IMG/VR virus record: IMGVR_UViG_3300020472_000123
Span: 1 to 29,032 of that record
DNA from: a virus
Length of the DNA: 29,032 bases
Direction: 5' to 3' (one strand)
Shown here one piece after another: positions 11,231 to 18,348 of this stretch (position 1 is the first letter of the stretch; each line of letters begins with the position of its first letter). The notes under the pieces are model-generated. The model had not been told where the DNA came from and made no database searches. It saw only the letters and a program-made list of their open reading frames with translations. The position numbers and the translations under genes are program-made.

Positions 11231-11421
11231 CGGAAGATGAAAGAGCCCAGATGTTCTTGGATGAAGTCTTAGAACAAGGTGGCCTACCTCCTGCAAAGAT
11301 TAAACCCTCCTTTGAAGGATGTTATAATTACAAAAAGCTTAAGAAAGAGGGTTTAGTTGATGAAAAGTCAGAGGATGGTGATCCAAAGACTGCTTATGAC
11401 CAGATTCCCCCTAGATATTGA
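11227..11421 (+). CDS. Small soluble protein, unknown function
   Basis: The product has 64 residues, starting MTEDERAQMFLDEVLEQGGL. It is charged and Pro-containing, has no membrane segment, and ends IPPRY. It is coupled to the preceding micropeptide by ATGA. No domain recognised. Confidence 0.6.
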   Translation: MTEDERAQMFLDEVLEQGGLPPAKIKPSFEGCYNYKKLKKEGLVDEKSEDGDPKTAYDQIPPRY

Positions 11422-11444
11422 GGAATCTAACCTAAATATAGATT

Positions 11445-11783
11445 ATGAGTCCAGACAGACATGACATACCCATTATAGGGGATTTCTATACCAAAGCAGA
11501 AGTAGATCAAATGATCGCTAATGCTTTAGAAGAAGCTCGTGCTATTGATGAGAAATCAATGGCTGACCATAACTTTAAGGCCACTATAATTAGTATGATT
11601 CTTGGATTTATCTGTCTTGCATTATTTGTGGACGGATTATTAAGGATTTTAGGCATCATTCCACCATTTATGGACTTAGATGTAAACGTCATTGACGATA
11701 TTACAGAGTCGGTTAAGGAAGATCTGATGCCCATGATTCAGGATACAGCAATGAAAGCACGGGGTTATATACCTAGAATCTAA
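11445..11783 (+). CDS. Single-pass membrane protein with N-terminal helix
   Basis: The product has 112 residues. The N-terminal part (FYTKAEVDQMIANALEEARA) looks like the 'YTK.EVD..I...' helix that phage structural and tail-associated proteins use to oligomerise. A membrane helix spans about residues 46-73, then an acidic region and a basic end. CTAAATA (11432-11438) lies 6 nt before the ATG, too close for a promoter of this gene. It shares TAATG with the next gene. Confidence 0.6.
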   Translation: MSPDRHDIPIIGDFYTKAEVDQMIANALEEARAIDEKSMADHNFKATIISMILGFICLALFVDGLLRILGIIPPFMDLDVNVIDDITESVKEDLMPMIQDTAMKARGYIPRI

Positions 11784-12028
11784 TGAACGACTTCGCATTT
11801 TTGCTATATTTCGTGTTGTTCGCAGGAACAGCAGGAGCGACATTTGCATTTATGTGGAAAGTTATGACTTCTACACTAGAAGATGTAAACAGACGGCCTC
11901 CACCAAGAAGAGATACCCTTCACCCAGAAATGAGGGATATCAAGAATGGAGAACAATTACTTGTCTTTAGACCCGAACCAGATGATGATGAGGATGATGA
12001 AGACGAGGTTTTTATTATACGCAAATAA
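11783..12028 (+). CDS. Single-pass membrane protein with acidic tail
   Basis: The product has 81 residues. Residues 4-27 are a membrane helix (FAFLLYFVLFAGTAGATFAF), followed by a basic Pro/Arg region (NRRPPPRRDTL) and a run of Asp/Glu (EPDDDEDDEDE). The charge pattern suggests the tail is in the cytoplasm. It is coupled to the preceding gene by TAATG. Function unknown. Confidence 0.6.
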   Translation: MNDFAFLLYFVLFAGTAGATFAFMWKVMTSTLEDVNRRPPPRRDTLHPEMRDIKNGEQLLVFRPEPDDDEDDEDEVFIIRK

Positions 12029-12031
12029 ATC

Positions 12032-12106
12032 ATGTGGTATATTATTTTTTGGACAGCACTTACAATGTTCGTATTAGTTCAAACAGGAGTATTTAAAAAG
12101 AAATGA
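12032..12106 (+). CDS. 24-aa membrane peptide
   Basis: MWYIIFWTALTMFVLVQTGV followed by FKKK: one hydrophobic helix with a positive end. It overlaps the next gene by ATGA. It is short, but it fills the gap exactly and is hydrophobic throughout. Confidence 0.5.
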   Translation: MWYIIFWTALTMFVLVQTGVFKKK

Positions 12107-12387
12107 TTTTTCTAATCTCGATAATGTCATTTGCAAACTTTGTATTCTATCCTCTGGTGATAGGCGCAATTATTGCTGTGATAATAGAACAGATACTTAG
12201 AGCCAGAGGTGATGAGGATGTTCCCAAAGATGTGAAGAATGTCTTTGTTGCTATGGGTATCCGAAAGTATTTGATTAGACAAGCATGGATATTTAATATC
12301 ATTTGGTTTGTAGGATACTTTATTCTTATGTTTACAGTAGGTAGACAACAACCAGCAGCAATGCCCGATATGTTATGGCAAGGATAA
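12103..12387 (+). CDS. Two-helix membrane protein
   Basis: The product has 94 residues with hydrophobic helices at about 4-29 and 61-80 separated by a charged loop (RARGDEDVPKDVKNVFVAMG). The layout is that of a small hairpin membrane protein, as in some holins, but there is no lysis gene nearby to support that role. It is the last of a run of small membrane-protein genes starting at 11138. Confidence 0.6.
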   Translation: MIFLISIMSFANFVFYPLVIGAIIAVIIEQILRARGDEDVPKDVKNVFVAMGIRKYLIRQAWIFNIIWFVGYFILMFTVGRQQPAAMPDMLWQG

Positions 12388-12388
12388 A

Positions 12389-12688
12389 ATGAGTAAAATT
12401 GATACACAGGGAATGGGTGGCCCAGTTGATCCAAATTATGTCCCTGACGGTAAAGCACAAGAACATAAACCTGCTGAGGTTAGACCTCGTAGGTTATTTA
12501 CCGAGACTTATGCTAAGGAGATGAAAATCCTTATTAATGAAGTATTAGACGAACGAGAATATAAAAAGAGGATGACAGGCCCGTATGATGTTGGCGGATA
12601 TGAATTGCCTCCATCATACTTTGACACGGAACACTTTAAGTATCGTGTTGGAGAGGAAGAACCACCTTATCACGATTGGAGTCTATGA
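12389..12688 (+). CDS. Conserved soluble protein upstream of deformylase
   Basis: The product has 99 residues, beginning MSKIDTQGMGGPVDPNYVPD, with a helical middle (TYAKEMKILINEVLDEREYK) and an aromatic/Pro-rich acidic C-terminus. No motif recognised. It overlaps the deformylase gene by ATGA, so the two are translationally coupled. Confidence 0.6.
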   Translation: MSKIDTQGMGGPVDPNYVPDGKAQEHKPAEVRPRRLFTETYAKEMKILINEVLDEREYKKRMTGPYDVGGYELPPSYFDTEHFKYRVGEEEPPYHDWSL

Positions 12689-13143
12689 AGATTAAAAGAA
12701 TAGGAGACAGATGTTTAAGACTTACTTCTGAGGAAGTGGTATTTGAGAAGAATGAGATACATAAATTATTCACGGATATGTGTGAGGCCATGTATGAAGA
12801 AGATGGTATTGGTCTTGCAGCACCTCAGATAGGGATTAATAAGAGAGTTATAATTGTAGATGAGACAACAGAAGAACATGGCAGATATACTCATTTAATG
12901 GTAAATCCCAAAATCACTTGGAAAAGTGAGGAAGAGGTATTATTTGATGAGGGATGCCTAAGTGTACCAGACCAAAATGGAGAGGTGTCACGACCTAAAG
13001 AAATTAGGGTAACCTTCCAGAATAAGGATGGTAAATATAAGAAATGGAAACTTGATGGTTTGGCAGCGAGAGTTGTACAACATGAAGTGGATCATTTGGA
13101 TGGTATACTATTTGTCGATTACCTAAAGGAGAGCGATGTTTAA
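12685..13143 (+). CDS. def: Peptide deformylase
   Basis: The product has 152 residues with all three family motifs: GIGLAAPQIG (41-50), EGCLSVP (89-95, Cys91 metal ligand) and QHEVDHLDG (132-140, His133 and His137 metal ligands, Glu134 catalytic). It removes the N-formyl group from new proteins. Cyanophage deformylases are thought to favour D1, so this gene supports the psbA cargo. It lacks the C-terminal extension of many host enzymes. ATG 12685 on the ATGA overlap is chosen over an upstream in-frame start at 12676. It overlaps the next gene by 8 bases. Confidence 0.96.
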   Translation: MKIKRIGDRCLRLTSEEVVFEKNEIHKLFTDMCEAMYEEDGIGLAAPQIGINKRVIIVDETTEEHGRYTHLMVNPKITWKSEEEVLFDEGCLSVPDQNGEVSRPKEIRVTFQNKDGKYKKWKLDGLAARVVQHEVDHLDGILFVDYLKESDV

Positions 13144-13351
13144 CTTTAAAAAGCTCAAAGAAAAAAGAATGGAACGATATGAGAAGTATCGTGAGAAGTG
13201 GAGGGAAGAGATAAAATCTATTGTCAGAGAGGCTATGGATGAGTGGACAGCAGACTGTGAATATTTGACTAAATCAACAGATAAGGATGGACGTTATTAC
13301 TGTTCTAAATCTGATTGTGAGGGAGTAAGGTTTAATGATAAGGAAGATTAA
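13136..13351 (+). CDS. Small Lys/Glu-rich protein with Cys pair
   Basis: The product has 71 residues. The N-terminal half is a highly charged helix (LKEKRMERYEKYREKWREEI). The C-terminal half holds Cys at CEYL and at YYCSKSDCEG, a possible small metal or disulfide site. It begins inside the deformylase gene and overlaps the next ORF by 17 bases. Function unknown. Confidence 0.55.
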   Translation: MFNFKKLKEKRMERYEKYREKWREEIKSIVREAMDEWTADCEYLTKSTDKDGRYYCSKSDCEGVRFNDKED

Positions 13352-13487
13352 GGGCCTTATTATACGGGCTCTAAATAAATTGATTCCTGATCCTAAAAAA
13401 CAGGAATTAAATAATACTGCATTTAAATGGAATAATGAATATTCTTTCCATCCCGCTGGACAAAAGGACGAAGATGCAGTAAAATGA
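13335..13487 (+). CDS. 50-aa basic protein
   Basis: Starts at ATG 13335 with AAGG 7 nt upstream; the product begins MIRKIKGLIIRALNKLIPDP, an amphipathic basic helix, then a polar Asn-rich stretch ending KDEDAVK. It fills the gap before ho1 and overlaps the preceding gene by 17 bases. It could lie on a membrane surface through the basic helix. Function unknown. Confidence 0.5.
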   Translation: MIRKIKGLIIRALNKLIPDPKKQELNNTAFKWNNEYSFHPAGQKDEDAVK

Positions 13488-13505
13488 TCAGGTAACCTTA
13501 AAAAT

Positions 13506-14192
13506 ATGGATTTCTCAAAGCAAATCAAAGAAGGTACAAAGAAGTCTCATACTATGGCTGAGAATACGGGATTCGTTAAGAATTTCCTTGCAGGCATGGT
13601 TAATGAGGAGAATTACAGGGGACTAATTGCTAATTTCTACTTTGTGTATAGAGCACTGGAAGAGGAAGTTGCCAAGAAGAAAGATAACCCTGTACTTGGC
13701 CCTATAGCGTTCGATGAATTAAAACGATGCTCTTCCTTAGCAAAGGATTGTGAGTATTTCTATGGTTCTCAATGGAGAGATGTTATCGCTCCAACAGACG
13801 GATGCCAAAATTACATTAATCGTATTAGGGAAGTTGACCCAGAACTATTAGTGGGACATCACTATACACGTTACCTTGGTGACTTGTCTGGTGGTCAGAT
13901 ACTCAAAAACATAGCAGAGAAGGCTCTTAATCTTCAGGATGGGGGTCTTGCTTTTTATGAATTTGACGAGATTCCAGATGGTAAGGAATTTAAGATTAAA
14001 TACCGTGCCGCACTGGATAATCTACCCATTGATGAATCTCAGAAAGATGCAATTATCGAAGAGGCAAATGTTGCCTTTAAGTTAAACATGCAGATGTTTG
14101 AAGAGATTGAGGGTAGTAGTCTTAAAGGATTTATTAAACTCCTTTGGGGATTTCTTAAATCAAAAATTAATAATTGGAGACGAGGTGAATGA
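13506..14192 (+). CDS. ho1: Heme oxygenase
   Basis: The product has 228 residues. The proximal heme ligand is His15 (TKKSHTMAEN), and the distal-helix motif YLGDLSGGQ is at 123-131. The length matches cyanobacterial HO1. It opens heme to biliverdin IXalpha, CO and iron using ferredoxin. Biliverdin is the precursor of phycobilins, made by PebS or PcyA; neither gene is in this window. The phage gene could feed light-harvesting pigment synthesis or recycle iron. It starts 18 nt after the preceding ORF and overlaps the next gene by ATGA. Confidence 0.95.
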   Translation: MDFSKQIKEGTKKSHTMAENTGFVKNFLAGMVNEENYRGLIANFYFVYRALEEEVAKKKDNPVLGPIAFDELKRCSSLAKDCEYFYGSQWRDVIAPTDGCQNYINRIREVDPELLVGHHYTRYLGDLSGGQILKNIAEKALNLQDGGLAFYEFDEIPDGKEFKIKYRAALDNLPIDESQKDAIIEEANVAFKLNMQMFEEIEGSSLKGFIKLLWGFLKSKINNWRRGE

Positions 14193-14479
14193 CTTGGTTT
14201 TTAATTATTCTCAGTAACCTATTTTTATATGCTGCTCTAAGAATTCATTTGGTTAGGAAATTCCGAACCAGTTATTCCATTTATCTAAAGGATGGAGATG
14301 GTAACAGACAAACTCTGACTGCCACTATTACGCATCTTTTAGAATCAGATGAGATACATGATAAAAAGATCATGTACCTTGCTCAGGAAATGGAAAAACA
14401 ATGGATGAATATTGAACAGATTGCATTGGTTACAGGTGCAGAGAAATACTGTACTGAAAAGCCCCAAAAAACACCATGA
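14189..14479 (+). CDS. Membrane-anchored small protein
   Basis: The product has 96 residues: an N-terminal membrane helix (WFLIILSNLFLYAALRIHLV), then a soluble domain with a charged helix (KKIMYLAQEMEKQWMNIEQI) and a single Cys near the end. It is coupled to ho1 by ATGA and to the next gene by ATGA, so ho1 and these small genes form one operon. Function unknown. Confidence 0.6.
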   Translation: MTWFLIILSNLFLYAALRIHLVRKFRTSYSIYLKDGDGNRQTLTATITHLLESDEIHDKKIMYLAQEMEKQWMNIEQIALVTGAEKYCTEKPQKTP

Positions 14480-14703
14480 AAGATCAAGGATCAATAGATG
14501 TTGATGAGACTAAGATTGAGAAGTACAGGAGGGCATTAGACATCTTTATAGAGTCTGTGCAAAAGCCTGATAATCAACTTAGATCTTGCGCTCATAACCA
14601 AAAGTGTTATAATGAGTTGATGGAAGTTAGAGAGACGGTATTAGTCTATCTACAGAAAGATTTGAGGATCAGAGGGTTCCACAATCAGGGCCCTATGTCG
14701 TGA
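14476..14703 (+). CDS. Small soluble helical protein
   Basis: The product has 75 residues with a helical body (KIEKYRRALDIFIESVQKP) and Cys in RSCAHNQKCYNE. It is coupled upstream by ATGA and downstream by a GTGA overlap. No family recognised. Confidence 0.55.
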   Translation: MKDQGSIDVDETKIEKYRRALDIFIESVQKPDNQLRSCAHNQKCYNELMEVRETVLVYLQKDLRIRGFHNQGPMS

Positions 14704-14864
14704 ACCTATTAGAAAAACAAATCTTAGTGGTACGAAAGTTAAGAGAATCTATGCCTTTACAGGACAAAGCGTACTTTTACCTATCCCCTATGTTAAATAC
14801 TAAGGTTCACAAGAAAACGGAGAAGTTACAGGGTGCAAGACGAGTTACAGAGAAAGGATCTTAG
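14700..14864 (+). CDS. 54-aa basic protein, GTG start
   Basis: GTG at 14700 overlaps the preceding stop (GTGA). The product reads MNLLEKQILVVRKLRESMPL and continues as a Lys/Arg-rich peptide. It overlaps the next ORF in another frame by 32 bases. Coupling supports it, but there is no recognisable family. Confidence 0.5.
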   Translation: MNLLEKQILVVRKLRESMPLQDKAYFYLSPMLNTKVHKKTEKLQGARRVTEKGS

Positions 14865-14991
14865 AAAGACAGCGAAAAGGTTAATTAAACAAGCAAAGAA
14901 GAATCCACAACTTTGGACGGATTCGGATGTGATGTACGCTAAAATGATCAAACGACAAAACAAAAAACAAAAACATGAAGATCTTCCTTGA
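14833..14991 (+). CDS. 52-aa very basic protein upstream of talC, GTG start
   Basis: GTG at 14833, in frame to TGA 14989-14991. The product contains QRKDLRKTAKRLIKQAKKNP then QLWTDSDVMYAKMIKRQN, strongly basic, likely helical and possibly nucleic-acid binding. I recall near-identical small proteins in other T4-like cyanophages. It overlaps talC by 17 bases, so ribosomes may couple the two. Confidence 0.6.
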   Translation: MQDELQRKDLRKTAKRLIKQAKKNPQLWTDSDVMYAKMIKRQNKKQKHEDLP

Positions 14992-15622
14992 TACCGCCGA
15001 TTTTGACCTGATTAATGAAAGAGTTCAGACAGGTCTTATAGATGGCGTTACAACAAATCCCACACTCATATTGAAGAGTGGTGGAGACCCAGTAGAGACA
15101 ATTAAAAAGATCTCTGGTGAGTTTCCTTATTTTGAATCTATATCTGCAGAGGTAGTTGCAGAGACTGCTCCTGAGATGATGGAACAGGCACAAGCATTTA
15201 AAGGACTGAATAATGTTACTATTAAAGTACCATTGACTCAAGAAGGTCTGAAAGCTTGTAAGATGTTAACAACAGATGGATTCACAGTTAATGTAACATT
15301 ATGTTTCTCAGTTGCACAGGCAGTTCTTGCTGCAAAGGCTGATGCCACCTACATTTCACCATTTGTAGGTAGGGTTGATGATAACTCTTTCGATGGAGTG
15401 GGATTAGTTAAGGATATTTCATCTCTATATAAAGAACACTTGTCAAGAACTCAAGTATTGGCTGCCTCTTTGAGGAATGTAGCTGATGTTGCCAAGTGTT
15501 TTTCTGTCGGAGCAGAGGTGGTAACTATGCCTCCTTCAATCTTTGACAAGATGTATAACCATATTTTGACTGATAAGGGCTTAGAATTATTCCAGAATGA
15601 TTGGAATTCGATCAATGGATGA
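14975..15622 (+). CDS. talC: Transaldolase, TalC type
   Basis: The 215-residue enzyme has the short TalC/F6P-aldolase-like form. Conserved points are DTAD (6-9), DGVTTNPT (23-30), the Schiff-base Lys84 in IKVPLT, and SPFVGRVDD. It interconverts fructose-6-phosphate plus erythrose-4-phosphate with sedoheptulose-7-phosphate plus glyceraldehyde-3-phosphate. In infected cyanobacteria it is thought to push carbon through the pentose phosphate pathway for NADPH and ribose. That agrees with the dNTP genes in this window. It overlaps the next gene by 8 bases. Confidence 0.97.
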   Translation: MKIFLDTADFDLINERVQTGLIDGVTTNPTLILKSGGDPVETIKKISGEFPYFESISAEVVAETAPEMMEQAQAFKGLNNVTIKVPLTQEGLKACKMLTTDGFTVNVTLCFSVAQAVLAAKADATYISPFVGRVDDNSFDGVGLVKDISSLYKEHLSRTQVLAASLRNVADVAKCFSVGAEVVTMPPSIFDKMYNHILTDKGLELFQNDWNSING

Positions 15623-15812
15623 CTGGAGATACAGTGAAGAACGTATGAAAATACGTCAAGAATCTTTTTTAGCACTTAAACTTTATAATGATTTAGATCA
15701 TGTCAGGTTCCTCTATGAATTTTGCCAAATCTGGGTATCGCAGGGTAAAAAAGACACCAGAGGAATTGAAGAGCATTTTCTTAGATACTGCGAAAACGCT
15801 AAAAATCCGTGA
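15615..15812 (+). CDS. Conserved cyanophage small protein downstream of talC
   Basis: ATG 15615 lies in the talC stop region (ATGGATGA). The 65-residue product begins MDDWRYSEERMKIRQESFLA and continues with aromatic-rich helices (DLDHVRFLYEFCQIWVSQ). I recall close relatives after talC or elsewhere in T4-like cyanophages. The last ~100 bases are also open in the frame of the next gene. Function unknown. Confidence 0.65.
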   Translation: MDDWRYSEERMKIRQESFLALKLYNDLDHVRFLYEFCQIWVSQGKKDTRGIEEHFLRYCENAKNP

Positions 15813-16014
15813 AAATTCAATAGTAAGAGTTCCCGACGGCGGAGGTTCATATACCGAAGGTCGGGTTCTTTTTATAGGTGATGAAGATCAGAAAAGAAGT
15901 TTGGACAACAGAAGACATGAAGTTTATTTCACGGTTTGTTTTAATGAAGAATCCCTTTCTGCCCTCTTGGTGTTTAAACATCAATGGCATTCAGTGGAAA
16001 TAGTTAAGTATTAG
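15715..16014 (+). CDS. Small protein with beta-rich domain, start uncertain
   Basis: The C-terminal part is convincing: SIVRVPDGGGSYTEGRVLFI, then GDEDQKRSLDNRRHEVYFTV and FKHQWHSVEIVKY read like a compact SH3-like barrel. The start is unclear. ATGs at 15700 and 15715 lie deep inside the preceding gene, and TTG 15766, preceded by GAGGA, would give a shorter overlap. I list ATG 15715 (99 aa). If it is right, nearly 100 bases code in two frames. Function unknown. Confidence 0.5.
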   Translation: MNFAKSGYRRVKKTPEELKSIFLDTAKTLKIRENSIVRVPDGGGSYTEGRVLFIGDEDQKRSLDNRRHEVYFTVCFNEESLSALLVFKHQWHSVEIVKY

Positions 16015-16018
16015 GATT

Positions 16019-16252
16019 ATGTTTATTATCTACGGAAAAGAGGATTGCCCCATGTGCTTCAAGATCAAAACTGTTCTTGAACTATTAGGAAAAGATTATG
16101 AGTATAAAGAACTTGATGTTGATTATACTTCAGAAGAATTTGAGGAAAAGTTTCCAAACACTCTTGCCCTACCTCAAATCATCTTTAATGGCAAACATCT
16201 AGGAGATGCTAATCAAACCTTAAGATATTTAAAAGAACATAGGGTGATTTGA
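16019..16252 (+). CDS. Glutaredoxin (CPMC active site)
   Basis: The product has 77 residues with the active site Cys10-Pro-Met-Cys13 (YGKEDCPMCFKI), the cis-Pro loop ALPQIIFNGKHLG and the C-terminal GDANQTLRYL helix. It is a second, clearly different glutaredoxin from the CTHC protein at 5312. It may reduce ribonucleotide reductase or another thiol enzyme. It follows the preceding gene by 4 nt. Confidence 0.9.
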   Translation: MFIIYGKEDCPMCFKIKTVLELLGKDYEYKELDVDYTSEEFEEKFPNTLALPQIIFNGKHLGDANQTLRYLKEHRVI

Positions 16253-16253
16253 T

Positions 16254-16415
16254 ATGTTACCTCCAGACATGGACATAAATAAGGGCGTTGAACTATTACT
16301 AAAGGGAGAACAAAAACCGAAACCATCACCTAAAAATCTACTCGATTTAAGATTTACTCTATTCGGTAAAGAATTTAGTCTATCATTCGACATTAAAGAC
16401 AAAACCAGTAATTAA
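16254..16415 (+). CDS. 53-aa protein, unknown function
   Basis: ATG 16254 is one nt after the glutaredoxin stop. The product begins MLPPDMDINKGVELLLKGEQ, then a Lys/Pro linker (KPKPSPK) and an amphipathic beta-like end (DLRFTLFGKEFSLSFDIKDK). It is in the same operon as the glutaredoxin. No domain recognised. Confidence 0.55.
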   Translation: MLPPDMDINKGVELLLKGEQKPKPSPKNLLDLRFTLFGKEFSLSFDIKDKTSN

Positions 16416-16431
16416 TCTTGGGAGAAAACCA

Positions 16432-16659
16432 ATGGAAGCTTCAATTCTTGTTGTAATGACCATGTTATGCGTGACATTTCTGTTTATTGGTGGTATAATT
16501 GGCTGGTTAGCCCAACAAAATAATTATCTCGGATTACAACAACAGGCAGTGTACACACACCCAGAGATGTTTGACGAGAATGGGAATATACTTCCCGATG
16601 AAATCGTAGCCGTGAGGTTTGAAAACAATGACGACAGCGAAGAAGACGACGAAGAGTAA
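16432..16659 (+). CDS. Conserved cyanophage single-pass membrane protein
   Basis: The product has 75 residues with a membrane helix at about 5-27 (ILVVMTMLCVTFLFIGGIIG), then HPEMFDENGNILPDEIVAVR and an acidic end (DDSEEDDEE). The HPEMFDENGN-PDE-VAVRFEN stretch is one I recall from many cyanophages. GGGAG lies upstream of the ATG. It overlaps the next gene by 32 bases in another frame. Function unknown. Confidence 0.7.
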   Translation: MEASILVVMTMLCVTFLFIGGIIGWLAQQNNYLGLQQQAVYTHPEMFDENGNILPDEIVAVRFENNDDSEEDDEE

Positions 16660-17218
16660 ATCTACGTCAACTACTAGGAAACCTAGGACTCGCAAAACTA
16701 CAGCAACTAAAACCCCTGTGACTAAACCAAGGACGGTGACAGTTAAGAAAAAAGAACTGCCACCTAATCCTTTGGTACATGAACTATTAGAAGCTGTTGA
16801 TTCCGAAAGAGTTAAGACCAAGAAGGTCGATCTACTCCGTACTCATGGAGAAGATTCTTTCAAAATGTTAATGATTTGGAATTTTGATCCAAGTGTAGTT
16901 TCTGTACTACCAGAAGGTACTGTTCCATATCAACCTGTAGATACTGCTGAATTGGCAGATCCAAGTAAAGGACTTCCATCAAGAACTACTATTCGTAATT
17001 GCGGTAATCAATTTTATCGTTTTGTGAAAGGTGGTGATGACCAACTCAATAAGATAAAGAGAGAAACTATCTTTATTAATTTGTTAGAGACTCTTCCTCA
17101 AGCAGAGGCTGAGATTCTTATTCTTGCAAAGGATAAGGCTTTGGGAACCAAGTATGGTATTACTCAGGATCTAGTTACTGCAGCCTGGCCAGAAATTACA
17201 TGGGGGAACCGCAGTTGA
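16628..17218 (+). CDS. DUF6433-like phage protein
   Basis: ATG 16628 gives 196 residues. The first 40 or so are a Lys/Thr/Arg tail (RKPRTRKTTATKTPVTKP), probably disordered and nucleic-acid binding. The rest, with LVHELLEAVDSERVKTKKVD, SVLPEGTVPYQP, YRFVKGGDDQLNKIKRETIF and INLLETLPQAEAEILILAKD, fits the T4-like phage family DUF6433 in pattern and order. The role is unknown. An in-frame TTG at 16619 is a less likely start. It overlaps the next gene by 19 bases. Confidence 0.6.
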   Translation: MTTAKKTTKSKSTSTTRKPRTRKTTATKTPVTKPRTVTVKKKELPPNPLVHELLEAVDSERVKTKKVDLLRTHGEDSFKMLMIWNFDPSVVSVLPEGTVPYQPVDTAELADPSKGLPSRTTIRNCGNQFYRFVKGGDDQLNKIKRETIFINLLETLPQAEAEILILAKDKALGTKYGITQDLVTAAWPEITWGNRS

Positions 17219-17526
17219 AAATTATTCATGAAGATTGCGATCCCAAACTAGCAGAAAACAAGAAACTTCCTTATACAGCATATCTCGTAGAGTATGTTAA
17301 GGAAGTGGAAACTGATGGTAAGAAGTCAGATAAAACCTGTTATGACATTACTTTATGTCAGAAACAGGTGGATATGTTTGATCATTACTATGATAAGTAT
17401 AAGAAAGGTTTGAAGAAGTGGACGCAAACTGAAGGGCAAATGAACCCTAAACTCTGGAGAGATAGTATGCTCAAACCAGAACCAGAGAAGAAACCCAAAA
17501 AACCACAGAAGAAGAAAAATGGATGA
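17200..17526 (+). CDS. Lys-rich small protein
   Basis: The product has 108 residues. It begins MGEPQLKIIHEDCDPKLAEN, is charged and mixed alpha/beta, and ends in a Lys/Pro tail (PEKKPKKPQKKKNG). ATG 17200 lies inside the DUF6433-like gene; a TTG at 17215 is an alternative start. It overlaps the next gene by 8 bases. No family recognised. Confidence 0.6.
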   Translation: MGEPQLKIIHEDCDPKLAENKKLPYTAYLVEYVKEVETDGKKSDKTCYDITLCQKQVDMFDHYYDKYKKGLKKWTQTEGQMNPKLWRDSMLKPEPEKKPKKPQKKKNG

Positions 17527-17722
17527 AGTGAGACAGGACAATCCTACTAGTACAGGTAAGGTTGAAATGAATGCTGAGGAGTATGCAAAACTCATCAAGA
17601 AGTATAAGAAGACGAAGAAGTATATGAAGTCTAATTTATTTGCTGTAAAAACTATGGATGGCACAGAGAAATATGTGTCAAACTTACTGAAGGAAGCTGA
17701 TGAAGCAACTGAAGGTTTATGA
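17519..17722 (+). CDS. Small Lys-rich helical protein
   Basis: The product has 67 residues: MDEVRQDNPTSTGKVEMNAE, then a Lys/Tyr-rich helix (YAKLIKKYKKTKKYMKSN) and a short acidic end. It is linked by overlaps to the genes on both sides (8 and 23 bases). Function unknown. Confidence 0.55.
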   Translation: MDEVRQDNPTSTGKVEMNAEEYAKLIKKYKKTKKYMKSNLFAVKTMDGTEKYVSNLLKEADEATEGL

Positions 17723-18185
17723 TGATTTTCTAAATCCAGAAGATTACGAAAACCTTCGTAAACTTATGATGGATGATTCCCTACTTAACTGGAACTTTTC
17801 TGATGGCATAAACATGCCTGGAGATGGAAAGTACCAGTTTTGTCATATTTTCTATCATCAATATCAACCTAGAAGTGAATACTGGGGTGGTCTTATCCCT
17901 ATGATAGAAAGGATAGACCCATCAGCAATTGTTAGGATTAAGGCTAATCTAAATATGAGAACACCTGAAATCGAAGAGTATGAATTGCATACTGATGTTG
18001 ACGATGCTATCACTTCCATCTATTATGTGAATACCAATAATGGTTACACTAGATTTGAAGATGGTACAAAGGTTGACAGTATAGCCAATCGTATGTTAGT
18101 ATTTGATTCTAATCTGAAACATGCAGGCACATCATGTACCGATGAACTTCGTAGGTGTGTAATCAATTTCAATTATTACGTTTAA
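17700..18185 (+). CDS. 2OG-Fe(II) oxygenase
   Basis: The 161-residue protein has the double-stranded beta-helix pattern of 2-oxoglutarate dioxygenases. The metal triad is His97-x-Asp99 (ELHTDVDDAI) and His141 (LKHAGTS), with Arg151/152 placed to bind 2-oxoglutarate (DELRRCVINFNY). It hydroxylates an unknown substrate; in cyanophages such enzymes are common and unassigned. It is a paralogue of the protein at 19048 (both have GYT/GFT-x-FEDGTK-DS), and the pair flanks thyX. The start overlaps the preceding gene by 23 bases. Confidence 0.8.
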   Translation: MKQLKVYDDFLNPEDYENLRKLMMDDSLLNWNFSDGINMPGDGKYQFCHIFYHQYQPRSEYWGGLIPMIERIDPSAIVRIKANLNMRTPEIEEYELHTDVDDAITSIYYVNTNNGYTRFEDGTKVDSIANRMLVFDSNLKHAGTSCTDELRRCVINFNYYV

Positions 18186-18186
18186 A

Positions 18187-18348
18187 ATGCCCGAACCCGA
18201 TAGAGAAAGATTAAAACTAATCTATAAGAACTTAAGGTCTCTTGTAGATGCACTGGAATCCGAGATTTACTCAAATACAGATTCTTATACTATCAGATCC
18301 AAAGAAAAAGAAAAAGTTACTTATGGCGATCAGATAGAAGAACTATGA
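18187..18348 (+). CDS. Conserved small protein upstream of thyX
   Basis: ATG 18187, one nt after the oxygenase stop. The 53-residue product begins [20 protein letters not shown], a single amphipathic helix continuing through [10 protein letters not shown], then a polar tail. I recall the [13 protein letters not shown] start from other cyanophages. It overlaps thyX by ATGA. Function unknown. Confidence 0.65.
   Translation: MPEPDRERLKLIYKNLRSLVDALESEIYSNTDSYTIRSKEKEKVTYGDQIEEL

Noticed and set aside
12147-12458. Minus-strand 103-codon ORF
   Set aside because: It opposes two coupled plus-strand genes with clear membrane and soluble patterns, and no minus-strand signals are near.
15700-15714. 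ATG 15700 as the start of the gene ending at 16014
   Set aside because: It adds five residues with no ribosome site and lengthens the overlap; ATG 15715 or TTG 15766 fits at least as well.
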